From: Trichopria drosophilae
Lineage: Eukaryota; Arthropoda; Insecta; Hymenoptera; Diapriidae
Assembly: GCA_030407085.1 (NCBI GenBank)
Contig: CM059586.1
Location: 10,930,001 to 10,994,000, forward strand
Direction: 5' to 3'
Length of the DNA: 64,000 bases
A program made the position numbers and the translations under genes. The notes beneath the pieces are model-generated. The model saw only the letters and a list, made by a program, of their open reading frames with translations, did not search any database and was not told where the DNA came from. Shown piece by piece: positions 12,259-23,334 of the stretch; position 1 is the first letter of the stretch, and every line of letters begins with the position of its first letter.

Positions 12259-12626
12259 TTAATTCCTTATGAATCACTAGAATTTAAATTTTTTAAATGC
12301 TAGAAATTACTGGTTACGTGTTTTTAATATTAAATACAGTCTTTTGATTATTATTTTACCTATTAAGTATCAATTGTCATTTAGAGTGAGAGGTCACTCC
12401 AGTGAGCGTGGGATTTCATCTTTTTATGGTGAGATTTTGCTCTATGGTACCACTCTTAAAAAAGATTTAATCTTCGCTTACAAAGAGTGAATTCTCACTC
12501 CAAGAAGTATCTATAAGGTAAAAAGTGTTTTTGTAAGTGACGTGAGAAATCTTTGACATTAACCTAATTAATATCTGCTTAAGGTACAAAAAGTCTAAAA
12601 AAGCAAAGAAATCTGTTGAAACCAAC

Positions 12627-12796
12627 CTCCTTCGTCGTCCGCTCTTGTTGTTCGACATCTTCGGTAGTGTTGGTCGTGACGAATGGCCCCGAATCCACGA
12701 CGACCTCGCCATCTTCAAGAACGACTTGACGTTTCACGCGTGTCTCGATTTGCCTGGTCGTCGTTATTTCTTTTTTCTTCCTCGTCTCCCATTCCT
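12627..12796 (-). other. 170-nt coding exon
   Basis: Acceptor ATGTCTTGCAG precedes 12796; donor GAG|GTTGGT follows 12627. Two bases complete the split codon from the micro-exon, then 56 codons follow, ending in phase 0. This is the most clearly coding segment of the window: balanced base composition, charged and threonine-rich sequence, and no stop on the coding frame. The donor is weaker than the others (T at +3). Confidence 0.72.
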
Positions 12797-14022
12797 CTGC
12801 AAGACATGACGTAGTCCAAAAAAATTGCATTTACACCGACAATCGATCGATACTACCGATAACCGCTCCCGATATTGTAAATCATTCGGAAAGCTCACAA
12901 TTGCGATTGCTCGTAATTACATGCAATAAGTAATTATATCAAATTTCATGCGTTTGCATACCTTTTGTTGTAAGTTATGTGCATTTTTGTTACGTATTAT
13001 AATTATTGTACTTTCGTGCACTCCCGGTAAAAAAAAAAATGTTCGGTTGTATTTATGTAAACTATAAGTAATAAATACGCGGCTAAGTACATGCACGTGA
13101 ACCAAGGTACTCATTTAAGCTCGTTTCAATTTATCATCGACTGATCTCAAATGTTCAGTGAATAACGTAGAAAATGCAAAATGCTTCTAATTAATTACGA
13201 AAGTTAATTTTTATTGATTCTTGAAAGAAGAGTCATCTGGACCCCACGTGTTTCCTTTTAGCCGTAAGCTGCTATTAAAATCTAATCTATCGAATATTTT
13301 GTAAAATCAGAAAAATAGACTTTGAAACTTGTCGGTGAACTTTAACTTCGATAAATTGGAAAAAGTGATATTGAAGAGAACTCATGAAAAACTATTGCAA
13401 AAAAGAATCGATGATGTCATAGCTTCATTATAAAGTCACGCAAAGCTTGTTGCAGAAGAAGAACAGCAAAACACTTCATTTAAAATTATGACATATCCTT
13501 CGGAAGAAGACGTTTTTTAAAACGAGGTGCAATTTTTGTTGAATGTGTATAATCTTTCGAGTAAACAAGGTAAGCGATTAAGTATTTTGCTCTTCCATCC
13601 AACAAGAATGTTAACACGATAATCGTCGCAATAAATTACTAAAAAAAATCTATGTATTTACAAAAATGTTTTAAAATTACTCTATTTCCAAACACTGTTT
13701 ATGAAAATGTGATGAATTCGTGTTAATGAACGATGCGGGGCGCAAAATGAACGATTTCGTCGCAGGAGCGAACGAGCTGATGTAAGTCGCAAATTAGCAG
13801 TTGCGTCAACGGAATTTTAACGATTCAACGAGATTTCACACCTTCTTTCACTGTCGCAATTGAATTGTCCGGATCGACCTGCGATGGAGGAAAAACAAAA
13901 CGTGTGATTATCGCTTTCATCGCGATAAAAGTTTTATTTGAATTGTAAAATCTCACCAGTATGCTACGATGAGAATTCGCCGGAGGCCGAACCTCGTATC
14001 GACGCGTAGAGATCACCTCCAT
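12627..14022 (-). CDS. unidentified gene, N-terminal coding part (3 exons joined)
   Basis: The minus-strand segments 14022-13957, 13878-13842 and 12796-12627 join at GT-AG sites in compatible phases (0, 1, 0) into 91 codons with no stop. The start ATG at 14022-14020 has A at -3 and G at +4, and a stop lies upstream in its frame within the exon. The protein begins MEVISTRRYEVRPP. It continues with VDPDNSIATVKEEEW and a charged stretch rich in K, R, E and T (KKKEITTTRQIETR), then QVVLEDGEVVVDSGP and a T/E/Q-rich tail. No signal peptide or membrane segment is visible; the KKKEITTTRQIETRVKR part could be helical. I do not recognise the family. The frame is still open at the final donor (GAG|GTTGGT), so later exons lie at lower coordinates. 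Moderate GC and clean splicing mark it off from its surroundings. Confidence 0.72.
13842..13878 (-). other. 37-nt coding micro-exon
   Basis: Acceptor CCATCGCAG precedes 13878 and donor GAAG|GTGTGA follows 13842. The exon encodes VDPDNSIATVKE plus one base of a split glutamate codon completed by the next exon. The preceding intron (13956-13879) is only 78 nt, a multiple of three, with no in-frame stop, so it could in principle be retained. Confidence 0.68.
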
Positions 14023-14065
14023 CGTTGAGTCATGCTACTCGGTGCAGATTCATCTCGTTCGTGAC
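13957..14065 (-). other. start-codon exon with 5' leader
   Basis: The acceptor TTCCTTATTCCAG precedes base 14065 and the donor CTG|GTGAGA follows base 13957. The first 43 nt are untranslated leader; coding starts at 14022 and contributes 22 codons, ending in phase 0. The leader carries two upstream ATGs (14053 and 14033). An acceptor before this exon means at least one further non-coding exon exists to the right. Confidence 0.7.
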
Positions 14066-15420
14066 CTGGAATAAGGAAAATTCCTTTAAAAATCACCGAG
14101 CGTTTCACAAATCAATCACGCGCGTACGTTTATGGAAAATTCAAATTTTAACTCGTCGCTTTTGTTTGATTATACGATCTTAATATAGTATATACACAGA
14201 AAGAAATATTCTAGCATATTTTACTCAGAAATTTTACCATTATGGTCATTTTTTCTAAGCTGGTAATGACAAAAATTTAAAGCCACAAAATTTGTAATAT
14301 TATCCATATAGAATTGCTATTATGATATACTATATGCGAGCAAATATAAAACAAGCAAGAGAAACTTAGACTTAAAGTATTTGCACCCTCCGCCGCTAGG
14401 CGGAGACGTAATTGTCGGAGCGCTGCCACCATACGCGCATTAGAAATGGATTTCTATTTAACTATACTAACAGCACTTGTCATTGCGCACATTAGCTACA
14501 AATAATATCTTATATTATTTTCCATCTTGTGATTATTAAACTTTACAGTCTATTACAATTGGACTATATTTTCTTTTGTCTTGAAAATTGTTCTTAAAAT
14601 GAACGATTAGTGACAATAAGACAGCAAATTTCTTGTCCCTCGCATTAGTGATACGGGAAAGGAAGGTACGTTTGTCTGCAAACGCAGGCGCGTAAGTTAC
14701 TATATATATTGTGACATAGTGGGTAAGACGGAGTTACTACAACGAATTTTGTGGTAACATTGATGACGCCGATAACTAAACCGCATAGTGGCGCGTAGAG
14801 CACCTTGTGCCCCCCACCTCAGTGCTGATTCTCCCTACTTCTTATAAACCGCGTATTGAGGTTTGCACGAGGAGAGCAGATCAGCAGGAGGGGAGGGCAT
14901 TGTGAAATTTGAGGTTCTACTGTATTTTCGCATTAAGTTACTCCATTAGGCAGATTCTAAAAGTTACGAATTGACAAAAACAAAAGATTGTTAGTCAATA
15001 CTAATTGACCTAGTTTTCTGTATTTACCTGTTAAAGACACCAGCTGTAATAGTTGGAAGGAGTACGCAATTGTCTTAAGCACACCTTATGAATTATATCT
15101 CTTGTATTGTTATTATTACGTATATTATATTATATTATATATATATAATACTTGTAATTTAATTTTTTTCGATGAAGAGCACATATTAATTTGAAATCTC
15201 CCCGAGAATATTTGATACAACTTTAAGTGTACTTTAAGTAAATACTGACGAATGTAAACAGTATTACAAACACTCGGAATAGACCTGTCAATTAAGTAAG
15301 TTTATAAAGCCATCAATTAAAATTCATCGACGCAAACATTCTCGTGCCCATTAAGAATGAAGTAACAGAGCCATTAATTTTTGCTCCAATAAATAATTAT
15401 TGCCAGTACATACATTTACG
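14066..15420. other. non-coding stretch between start exon and GC-rich block
   Basis: Most is AT-rich. Two GC-richer patches occur: 14380-14440, with a small CTCCGCC/GGCGGAG hairpin, and 14640-14900, with a TTATAAACC motif near 14843 and G-rich sequence after it. The patches could be old LTR or MITE pieces or regulatory sequence; I could not find paired ends. A (TA)n-like run occurs at about 15118-15150. Confidence 0.45.
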
Positions 15421-16060
15421 TTTAACACACGTCGAACGTCCGACGCAAAGCTCCATCAATGAAGGGTCCATTATCGCGTTACCAGTTATAAATAAGTTTA
15501 CATAAATTACCATAATCGCAGCTCCGAACAAACGGAGATTTCGCGAAATTGCGAGCGCTGCTGCGTCGGTAAAAAAGGACGGGAATCGGAGGGGAGTTAC
15601 CGATAATTACGTACACGACATCTTAAAAGCCTCTAATTCATCGAGTAGGTATTATAGCGGGGCGATCGAAACCGACACCGATTACGGTACTGGCACTTTC
15701 GAGCGGAAAATATTCCTGATCCGGCGCGTTACTGGGCTCCAATTAAAATTCAATTACCCTTGACCAAAGTGAAAAATCATGATGCGATAAGGATAGGACA
15801 TTCGTGGATCACATGCGTGTGCGTGAGCGCATCCATATGCGAAAAACCGGACGAGACGTGACGCACCCGTGACGTCATCGTGCATATCCATCGGGATTAC
15901 CGAAGAGCCGACCTTTTCGAGCGCAACTTGAAAAAGCAAGGTCGCGAGGCGAAGCCTTGAGATGGTCTCGTTCGTTTTTTTTTATTCCCGCAACGGATTT
16001 AGAAAATGGGGAACGACCAATGATATTTCGTTTCGGTCGCGTTACTCCTTTTAAGGATCT
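15420..16060. promoter_or_regulatory. GC-richer CpG-bearing block, candidate regulatory region
   Basis: This block stands out from the AT-rich background by many CpG dinucleotides and few homopolymers. It contains a perfect cAMP-response-type palindrome TGACGTCA at 15870-15877, homeodomain-like core runs (CCAATTAAAATTCAATTA near 15738), and CACATGCGTGTGCGTGAGCG. It lies 1.4 kb upstream of the start-codon exon of the minus-strand gene, so it could be an enhancer or an alternative promoter. The open frames across it on both strands have no consistent splice sites and are composition artefacts. Confidence 0.45.
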
Positions 16061-18708
16061 CTTGCTTCGGTCGCTTTTTTTAATTTTTATTAGGCGATAT
16101 TTTAACTTTTTTTTTGTTCCGACAGTAGTTGAATTCTGGCATGTCACAATCCAAAAATCGTAATTCCGAACGGCAGATCGTTATAAGATTGTTCTTACGC
16201 GCGGAGGCGTTTTGGTACTTGAAACACAATACGCGAGTTCTTTTAGCTCAGGGTCAGGGTGTGAATGGACACATTTTTGGGGTAATATATATCGTGCTCC
16301 GATTCTCAACAACACCTCCGCGTTGTATTGTCTACTTCTTTGTTATGTGATCTGACAAATTTTTCACGCGTTTCAACGTTCGATCATAACCATTAAAAAG
16401 CTTTTCGTTTGATATAATTTATGCAGTTTTCATTCAATTTGAATTTATTTTAAATTAGAGGACATTTTTTAAAAATTATTTTATCTGCATGACAAAAAAC
16501 GATGTTTAGGAACTATTGAGAAATTATGAAAAAAAAGATTCCAGTGAGTGGAACCATAACTATTTTAATAAAACGAAACAGAAAATCATTCAATAAACGA
16601 ATGATCAAGAAGGAATCTCTTTTGGAATTCTTTTCAGATATTTAGGATTTTATAGTGACAAAGCGATGGATTTTATACATATTTAGCATTAAATATCTCG
16701 GAATTTATTTAAACGTGCGAACAAGAATTTTTGAATTCTATTAAAAATAATTATGGTTTTAATGACCTAATTAGAATGCTTTATTTTAGTGCAGAAATGC
16801 AAAACGTTATTTCTCCACCGCAATATGTAAATGTTCCGGTTTTGGACACCGCTTCGATTTGGGTTTCTAACTTTCGCCTAAATGCATATTATGCAAATAC
16901 ACTTGTGAATATATAGAATCCTTAGTTAAGTTACTGAAGGAACTAACTTGTTTCAATTGCCTTAAAATATTTTATCAACGATTAACTATATTGACCATTT
17001 TTATAAAAAAAAAATATTTATACTTGGTTGTAGATATCCTTGAAAAAGTCAGTAGACATGTAAAAATAGAAAAAACACACCACATAAAAATGTATTTATA
17101 TTCGAAGCGGTTCCTTTGGCTGGGTTATTGCCCGCTAAACATAGATTTTTTTAATTCAACGATTTTTGGTGCTAATTAATGTCAGCCCTCAAGTTAGTCT
17201 CTTTCCACTGGTCCCTCTATAACTGACCTTGGGGTTGTGCTTTTCACCCCTGCAGTAGAGTTTTTAGGAACGGTTCTACTGCAGCCAATTATTTCCGGGT
17301 ACAAAATATATTTACATAAGTGCGGGCCCGATTCATGTCACGTGACAGTGAAAGTTATAAAAAAAAAGGAACTGGACATATTGAGGTGCAGTATGAGATG
17401 GTGCAAGTCTCAGTGTGGGCCAACTCGAGGGGTTACGCTGTAATATAAATAATTAAATGCAAACAATTACTAATTCATAATATGGTGCACGGAAGAACAG
17501 AGTGGGTACAATTTATTGTTTATTCTAAAATCCTGGTATAGAATTGGAAAAGCGAGCCGTTGAATTTTCGAAAAAAAATCAGTTTTGCATAAATTGGTCA
17601 GTTTTAAAGTTACCTCGAAGATGCATTTAAACCTTTTCCCAAGCCCTACAATTACACTTCAAATAATACAATAGTAACTTCAAAATCAGTCGAATTGTTG
17701 CAAACTACTTTTTTTTTTAAAAAGAACAATGACTACGAGAGTTCTGTACTTCCGATTCAATTTTCGTACTAAACTTTTTTGCTAGAAATGTTAGCAAATT
17801 TCTGTCATTTTTATGTTACCGGAACAAATAATTTCACTAAAACCTGTCACAAACAGACAAATAATGAATAGTATCTGAAAATAACGAAACTTGTAACAGA
17901 AATATGAATATGAATTAGCGAGCGACAGTAAAGTAGAAGTTGGATTTGGTTTGATCATAAGGAATTCCATACAGGGTCATTTCCGAAGTATTTTTTTTAC
18001 GGGACCTTTCGATTACCGGTAAACCAAAATGAAATAAGAGTGTACCAAAATGTCGACTAATGATATTCGTCAACTATATGATTGTACATAATCTACTTTT
18101 CCCGAGCGAATATCATAAAATGTCTCCTGTAGATTTTGGTTTGGTTGATTCGACCATTTATTTCATCAACTACTTAACTTCTGTAATATATTTTGACCGA
18201 GTAGTTGATCATTTTAGATCTTGATTTTGTAGTTGGATATTAAATTTTCATTACACGAAATTTTGATTAGAAATTATGGGGAATAAACGAACGACTATCC
18301 TTTACCAATTTAACATTTTATTTTTTTTTATTATCAATATAGCATATTTTATAAATATATAACAATGTTTTAAAAAATAGCAGTCTTTAATAGTTTTGGG
18401 TTCAATAAAATAAGACACTCGTATTTGTAACCCCATTTTTAAACTATATATTTATGTGTCCCCGTTTTTTCTTGTATCTTTTATTTCAGCCATTTTTCTT
18501 CTATTTTTATAGTTTTATCCCATTTATTGCGTTCTTCTCTTGTCCTCTGCTTATCGTGAGCCTTTTATTTCTTGGTCCATTTTCTTTTTTCACTTTTAAG
18601 AAACCGAAAAAACCAAAACTAGTCGTGTTAAGAGGCGGCACACTATCGATGTTTATTATCACGAATGTAGTTGATATTTAATTTTTAATCGGTCGGTTAT
18701 TTGCATCT
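16061..18708. other. AT-rich non-coding stretch
   Basis: No gene is supported. A GC-richer patch at 17180-17445 contains a short inverted pair, CTGCAGTAGA near 17250 and TCTACTGCAG near 17275, and a CACGTG palindrome near 17340. Its boundaries and class are unclear. Around 18000-18240 short words such as TAGTTGAT/ATCAACTA recur in both orientations, resembling the word arrays elsewhere, but too few copies are present to call. Confidence 0.45.
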
Positions 18709-19090
18709 TAAGGGGGTTCTAAAGTGGTCCCCCGGTAAGGTAGGAGATTTCACTAAAAAACATAAATAAAAGATGACTGAATAACATTTTAGAAATTCCA
18801 GCTCTGCAAGGGCGATTCTAAGCACTATAATCAGTCTTCTAGAAAATACCAATGTTATTAATTGAGAACTAATCCAGAATTTTCGGTAAATGAGTGATTT
18901 TTATTTATTTCCGAAAATGCTGGGTCAGTTCTCAATTCATTTCTTTGGTATTTTCTAAGGTACCGTCTATAGAAATTAAAATTGCCCTTACAGAGCTCTA
19001 ATTTTGAATAATCGATTCAGTAAATTATTATGTGGGGTTTTTAATGAAAATTCCTTCCTTATCGGTCGAGCATTTTAGAACCACTTTAAA
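18709..19090. mobile_element. hairpin (fold-back) MITE, about 380 bp
   Basis: The whole segment is an imperfect palindrome. The left end GGGGGTTCTAAAGTGGTC pairs with the right end read in reverse complement, AAGTGGTTCTAAAATGCTC. Both arms then run through TAAGG.AGG, ATTTC/TTCA, ACTGAAT, AGCTCTGCAAGGGC / AGAGCTCTGTAAGGGC, TAGAAAATACCAA and AATTGAGAACT to a TTTTCGG core near 18880-18915. No coding capacity. Relatives lie at 6575-6790 (one arm) and 62155-62580 (rearranged). Confidence 0.82.
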
Positions 19091-19332
19091 TCAGAAATAA
19101 CGGCAATGTTCTAAATTACCATTGGAGATGGTAACATTTTCAACACAATTTAATAGGCCGTCTTCCATAAATGTACCACTCATCTAGAATATCTAATTAT
19201 CACCTAGGCATTCACAAATTACAAAACAGTTAAAATGAATATAAAAAATATAACCAAATTAAAAGGTGTTTTTTACCATAAGAATTTGTAGCTCTACATA
19301 TTTTATTCGTATACTTTATTCGTTGAGAAATT

Positions 19333-19760
19333 TTGATTAATATGTTACATATCCTTGTATCCAATAAAAATACAATTGCCAATTTTCATTTATATCGACA
19401 TAAAAAATGTGAAATTCCAACGAAGGAAACGAATTTTATTTGGAGCATAATAATTGAGCAAATTGGCAATTGCGCCGATATTTTAAAGGATTATCCCTTA
19501 CGTAAGCGAACAAATATGAAGAACCAGATTGTAATCGACGGTTACCGAGCAGCCGATAAAAATGCGCAATTTACACGGCTGCATTTCACCGACTGCACGA
19601 AACCCGTGCCGCAAAAGAGGTAATTCGAGTTTTTTTTTATGTAGACAACTTTGAAAAAATTTGCCATTTTCGGTGTGGTCTCCAAGAAGGCGTTAAAGGC
19701 GCTTTCTACAAAAGGGAATGTGTGTCGCGACGCTATTATTAGCACGTTAATAAAGGAACG
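19333..19760. other. less AT-rich block with weak exon-like features
   Basis: A frame on the plus strand to 19622 has fairly protein-like composition (for example IVIDGYRAADKNAQF) and ends at a GAG|GTAATT donor-like site. However, I find no acceptor or convincing start: the frame's first ATG is at 19342 in AT-rich sequence. The opposite strand is also open over 19542-19745. It may be a conserved non-coding element rather than an exon. Confidence 0.25.
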
Positions 19761-20019
19761 ATCCCTCCTTCATTGCTTTTTGCGCAACTGACGTATCATA
19801 ATCTCCTTCATATTCAAATATAATTCATACCTGTGTATGAGGCTCGCTATATTAATTACACTTTCGAGTGGTTTTTTGTTGCGATGTTGGGTCATATAGT
19901 TACGACTAAGTTGTAACTTTTGATGAAAGCGAAGGCGTCTTCTTTTCTTATATTTAATATTAAAGGTTTCATATAAACAATTAATAGTTTGAAACAAATA
20001 TTTTAAATTAACTACTTAA

Positions 20020-21100
20020 CTACACTGTTTTTTACTGTGACCGTTTCAAAAAAGTTTTGTTACAATTTGGTCTTCTCTAACGGCGACTAAACTACGTAAA
20101 TCATAAATAGTCTAACTTACTAGTAGATAGAATGTAGTTACTCATAATATATAATATGTGGTATTTACATTATTGAGATAATCAATGTTATAATATAGCA
20201 GTGTACATTTATGGTAATTGTACTAATAAAAATATTAACAGTAATGACCGAATGAAAATCACACTTCTACAACGGGAAGTACGGGCTTTGTGCGTGTGGT
20301 CGCGCCTGGCGGCCACAAACCAAACTATGTAATGTTCCTTTCTGTTACAAAATTTAGTTCGGTAACATAAAAGTATCAAAATTTTTCACAAAATTGTAAC
20401 AGTGTACATAAACGCTCAAAATTAATTCATTTCAAAGAATTTTTGTTACTATTTTCAATTTTATTTTACAAATTTCTTTAAATATGTCAAAATAAAGCAT
20501 TTGCCGAGCTAAACAATTTGTTAAAGACTAATATAGGATTTTTAAAGTGGGTTAATACCTACAATACATTTAGTTCGCCATATTTAAAGAATCCTTTAAA
20601 ATAAAAGGTTTTTAAAAGAAGATTCTTTATAATAAAGGTTTTTTTTGAGTGTATACATGTGTCCCAATAAATAGTAATTGTTTTAGAATTTGACTACGTC
20701 AATGATTTAATTATGAACACAATGTTAACTACTACTAATGGTTATATGTAAAAAGTTACTATTTCAGAGTATAGTATCGTACAAACAATATTGGCATTGC
20801 TGTTAATAAACGATATTAATACCAAATGGCTCCATAAACTACTATGCATCTAAAAATTTTTATTATTGTTAGTAGCAGACAATGTTAATGTTACGGTCCA
20901 AGTAGGAATTTAAACTATACACGACTAAATCGACTGTTAACGGACATTGTAAATTTCAGTATAGTGCAATTACTAGAATTCAGACAAAAGTGACTACTAC
21001 TATTGCATAATTCAACTTTATATTATATTATTCAACTCAATATTTTAGTATCTATTTAGTATATAGTTATACTCTCTGGTTACATGTAGATTGTTGTATT
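20020..21100. repeat. AT-rich repeat-like stretch with TACACT ends and ACTACT words
   Basis: Near 20021 ACACTGTTTTTTACTGTG opens and near 20645 the complementary TTTTTTTTGAGTGTAT closes a segment. The end type matches MITE termini, but the interior arms do not match well. A GC-rich island GCGTGTGGTCGCGCCTGGCGGCC sits at about 20293-20315, and a similar word (GCGCGATCACGCCTAGTGGCGGC) is inside the element at 40.8-41.7 kb. From 20690 to 21080 ACTACTA/TAGTAGT words recur. No gene is seen. Confidence 0.35.
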
Positions 21101-22029
21101 TAAATTACATTCAGATCTGAACAATATTTTTTAAATTTGAATAACAATAATTGTAAACTAATTACAGTTGCTACAGAAAATTAAATAACCATTTGCAGAA
21201 TTATATAATTCCTAATAAATTATTTAAACAAAACAAAAACATATTTAATTGTTACTGAAGTCAATTAAATTAGAAAGTTTAATTTTTGTAAGAAAAAGTC
21301 TTAAACCGATATAACCTGTTTAATTACAGTATAAGTCGGATTTAAATTCGACCTGTAGTATAATAATTCAGAGTAATGACCTAGTGAGGTAACGGAATCG
21401 AAAGTGAAATGGTAACTCACGACGGTTCGATTAGTTGATCGTGAACTGACCGGTGTCAAGTCTCGAAGTAGGTGTTGTACGAGGTCACGGGGAATTTTTT
21501 TTACATTAAATGCGAATCAATCAATATTATTTTGGTTAATTCGAACAAAGAACTCATAAATAATAAATGAAACCAAAATGTGTCAACTGAAATTAGAATT
21601 GAAGTAAGTAGCCAACATTAGAAATCATAATAACCACTACTATGCAGATGAATGTAAGGAAAATGTGAGAAAAATAGAAATAAAGAGTTTAATTTCTCTT
21701 CATGCTGCTTAAAAATACGAATTAGCCGTATGAGAAAGAGCAAACATGGACATTGTTACAGGAATAACGTATCATTTGAAGTAATTTTCTTTTTCTTTTT
21801 AATTTTGAGAAATTCACGAAATATTTTAATACCATATAAAATACGGAAAGTACATAAATGAAATTATTTTTCTATACTTTATTTTCGGATATTTTGGCAG
21901 TATAACATAAGAAAATTTAAAATAGTCTTGTGTCAACGAAATATTGTATTTTCCCTCATAAGAATGTAAAATAAAAATGTTATTTTCATATACTATCAAA
22001 CCAATTAATAACTAATATATAGTAATTTT
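21101..22029. other. AT-rich non-coding stretch
   Basis: No gene or clear repeat. A short GC-richer patch at 21370-21490 does not fold as a tRNA and has no coding signature. Confidence 0.5.
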
Positions 22030-22437
22030 GAATACAAGACCAAGACCAGTGCTAGAAGATCTTGTTCTTGTTATTACATTTAAAATCTTGAGGTTGCATA
22101 CTAGCCTAGAGGTCTTGGTCCCAATATTTTATGTAATTTTGAGTTCCAATATAGGTTTTTTAAGATTATCTTGCAAGAGTTTTGTTAAATGTCTCAACAC
22201 ATGCAATAAGCGAGATGATATAAATAAATTGATGATTTATACTAAACATCTAATGAGAAATTTGGCAAGAGTCTTGAATTACAATCTTGTGTCGGTCTCG
22301 GTTTTGCGTACAAGACTTTCAAACTGTCTTGATTTTGTCGACTGTCCTTAAACTAGGTCACATAAACCCCGGCCTTGGCCTTAATCTTTTTTACAAGACC
22401 GAAACCAATACCACAAGACCAAGAGAACATTCCAAAC
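22030..22437. repeat. CAAGACC / GGTCTTG word array
   Basis: The word CAAGACC and its complement GGTCTTG, plus half-forms (CAAGAGTCTTG, GTCTTG, ACAAGACTTTC, GGCCTTGGCC), recur about a dozen times in both orientations over 400 bp. The block starts ATACAAGACCAAGACC and ends CCACAAGACCAAGAG. Two overlapping open frames on the plus strand through it merely translate the words and are not genes. Confidence 0.7.
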
Positions 22438-23334
22438 TACGAAAATTCATTTACATTAAAAGTAAATTACTAGAAATTAAAACAATAATTTTTGAGAATC
22501 AATATGACGAAAAGTTCGAAACATATAAATCATTTCTTAAAGCGCTAGATGGCGCGGAGTTTATTTATCCGAATCAAATTGTGACTTCGCTCTCAAATTT
22601 AGTCATTTTATATGGTTAACCCAATTGGCACATAGAACAGAAGCTCCGCTACTTTAATTGCGGATTGATACGACATCTAGTGCTCCTAGAAGAAACGTAT
22701 ACATACAAATACTAAATACTTTTTTAATTTGTTGTATCATTTTAATTCGATTTTGTCAACGGGTTGCACTAATTTTTAGACAAATTTGAAGATTCGTTTT
22801 AAAGTGCAGTTAAATTAAAATTTCACATGAAAAATGAAACTGAAAGTTTTATAACTTCGCATCATAAAAAATGCTGTATCTTTAAAAGTTACTCGAGAAT
22901 ATGTCATTTTACAGTTATCTGGTAGGTAGAAATTGCATGTGAACTAACTACATTGTATAAACAAATAACCTGCCTGTCACTCGAAGAAAGATACGAAACA
23001 GCAGTGACGTGCACTTTCATGTTTTCACCTAATTATATTTTAATCGCCTTGATGAAATCAAAAGCAGCGTTGACGGGGGACAATTACTGTTGTTACTTTT
23101 TTATATAAAGGCGTTGTTAGTAAACGCTGGTTTAATATAAAATATGTCTTAATAAGTGAAATAAAGTATATTTCTATGTTTATTGTCTTTTTAATTTTAA
23201 TTAAATTTGTTTCGTCTTACAACTTCCAAAGTACCGTTTATTCTTATTTAAATCAAGATATTTAATTAATAAATAATTGTACATTTTTAAACTTTTGTAA
23301 TTTAATTTAATTTTTTTAACGTATTCTTATTCAT
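22438..23334. other. AT-rich non-coding stretch
   Basis: No gene. Two motifs of a type common in insect repeats occur: GCGCTAGATGGCGCGGAG at about 22541 and ACATCTAGTGCTCCTAG at about 22672. They might mark ends of an old insertion but no longer repeat structure is visible. Confidence 0.45.

Larger units (their letters stand above)
10330..12510. repeat. GAGTG...CACTC word array, interrupted by a piggyBac relic
   Basis: From about 10335 the words GTGGGATTTCACT, AAGAGTGGGATTTAACTC, AAGACTGAAATGTGAC and similar recur about every 30-60 bp. They reappear beyond the transposon at 12380-12505, ending in GAGTGAATTCTCACTCC. The piggyBac-like element at 11280-12258 sits inside at a TTAA and has split the array. 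The same words build the large inverted repeat at 23.3-27.3 kb. The long open frame at 9973-10296 is low-complexity AT-rich sequence overlapping the left edge and is not credible as a gene. Confidence 0.6.

Noticed and set aside
21370..21490. Possible tRNA gene in a GC-richer patch with GGTTCGATTAG
   Set aside because: No cloverleaf could be formed and no A-box was found at the right spacing.
22028..22619. Two overlapping frames of 107 and 110 residues
   Set aside because: They read through the CAAGACC word array and adjoining AT-rich DNA, with no domain or splice evidence.
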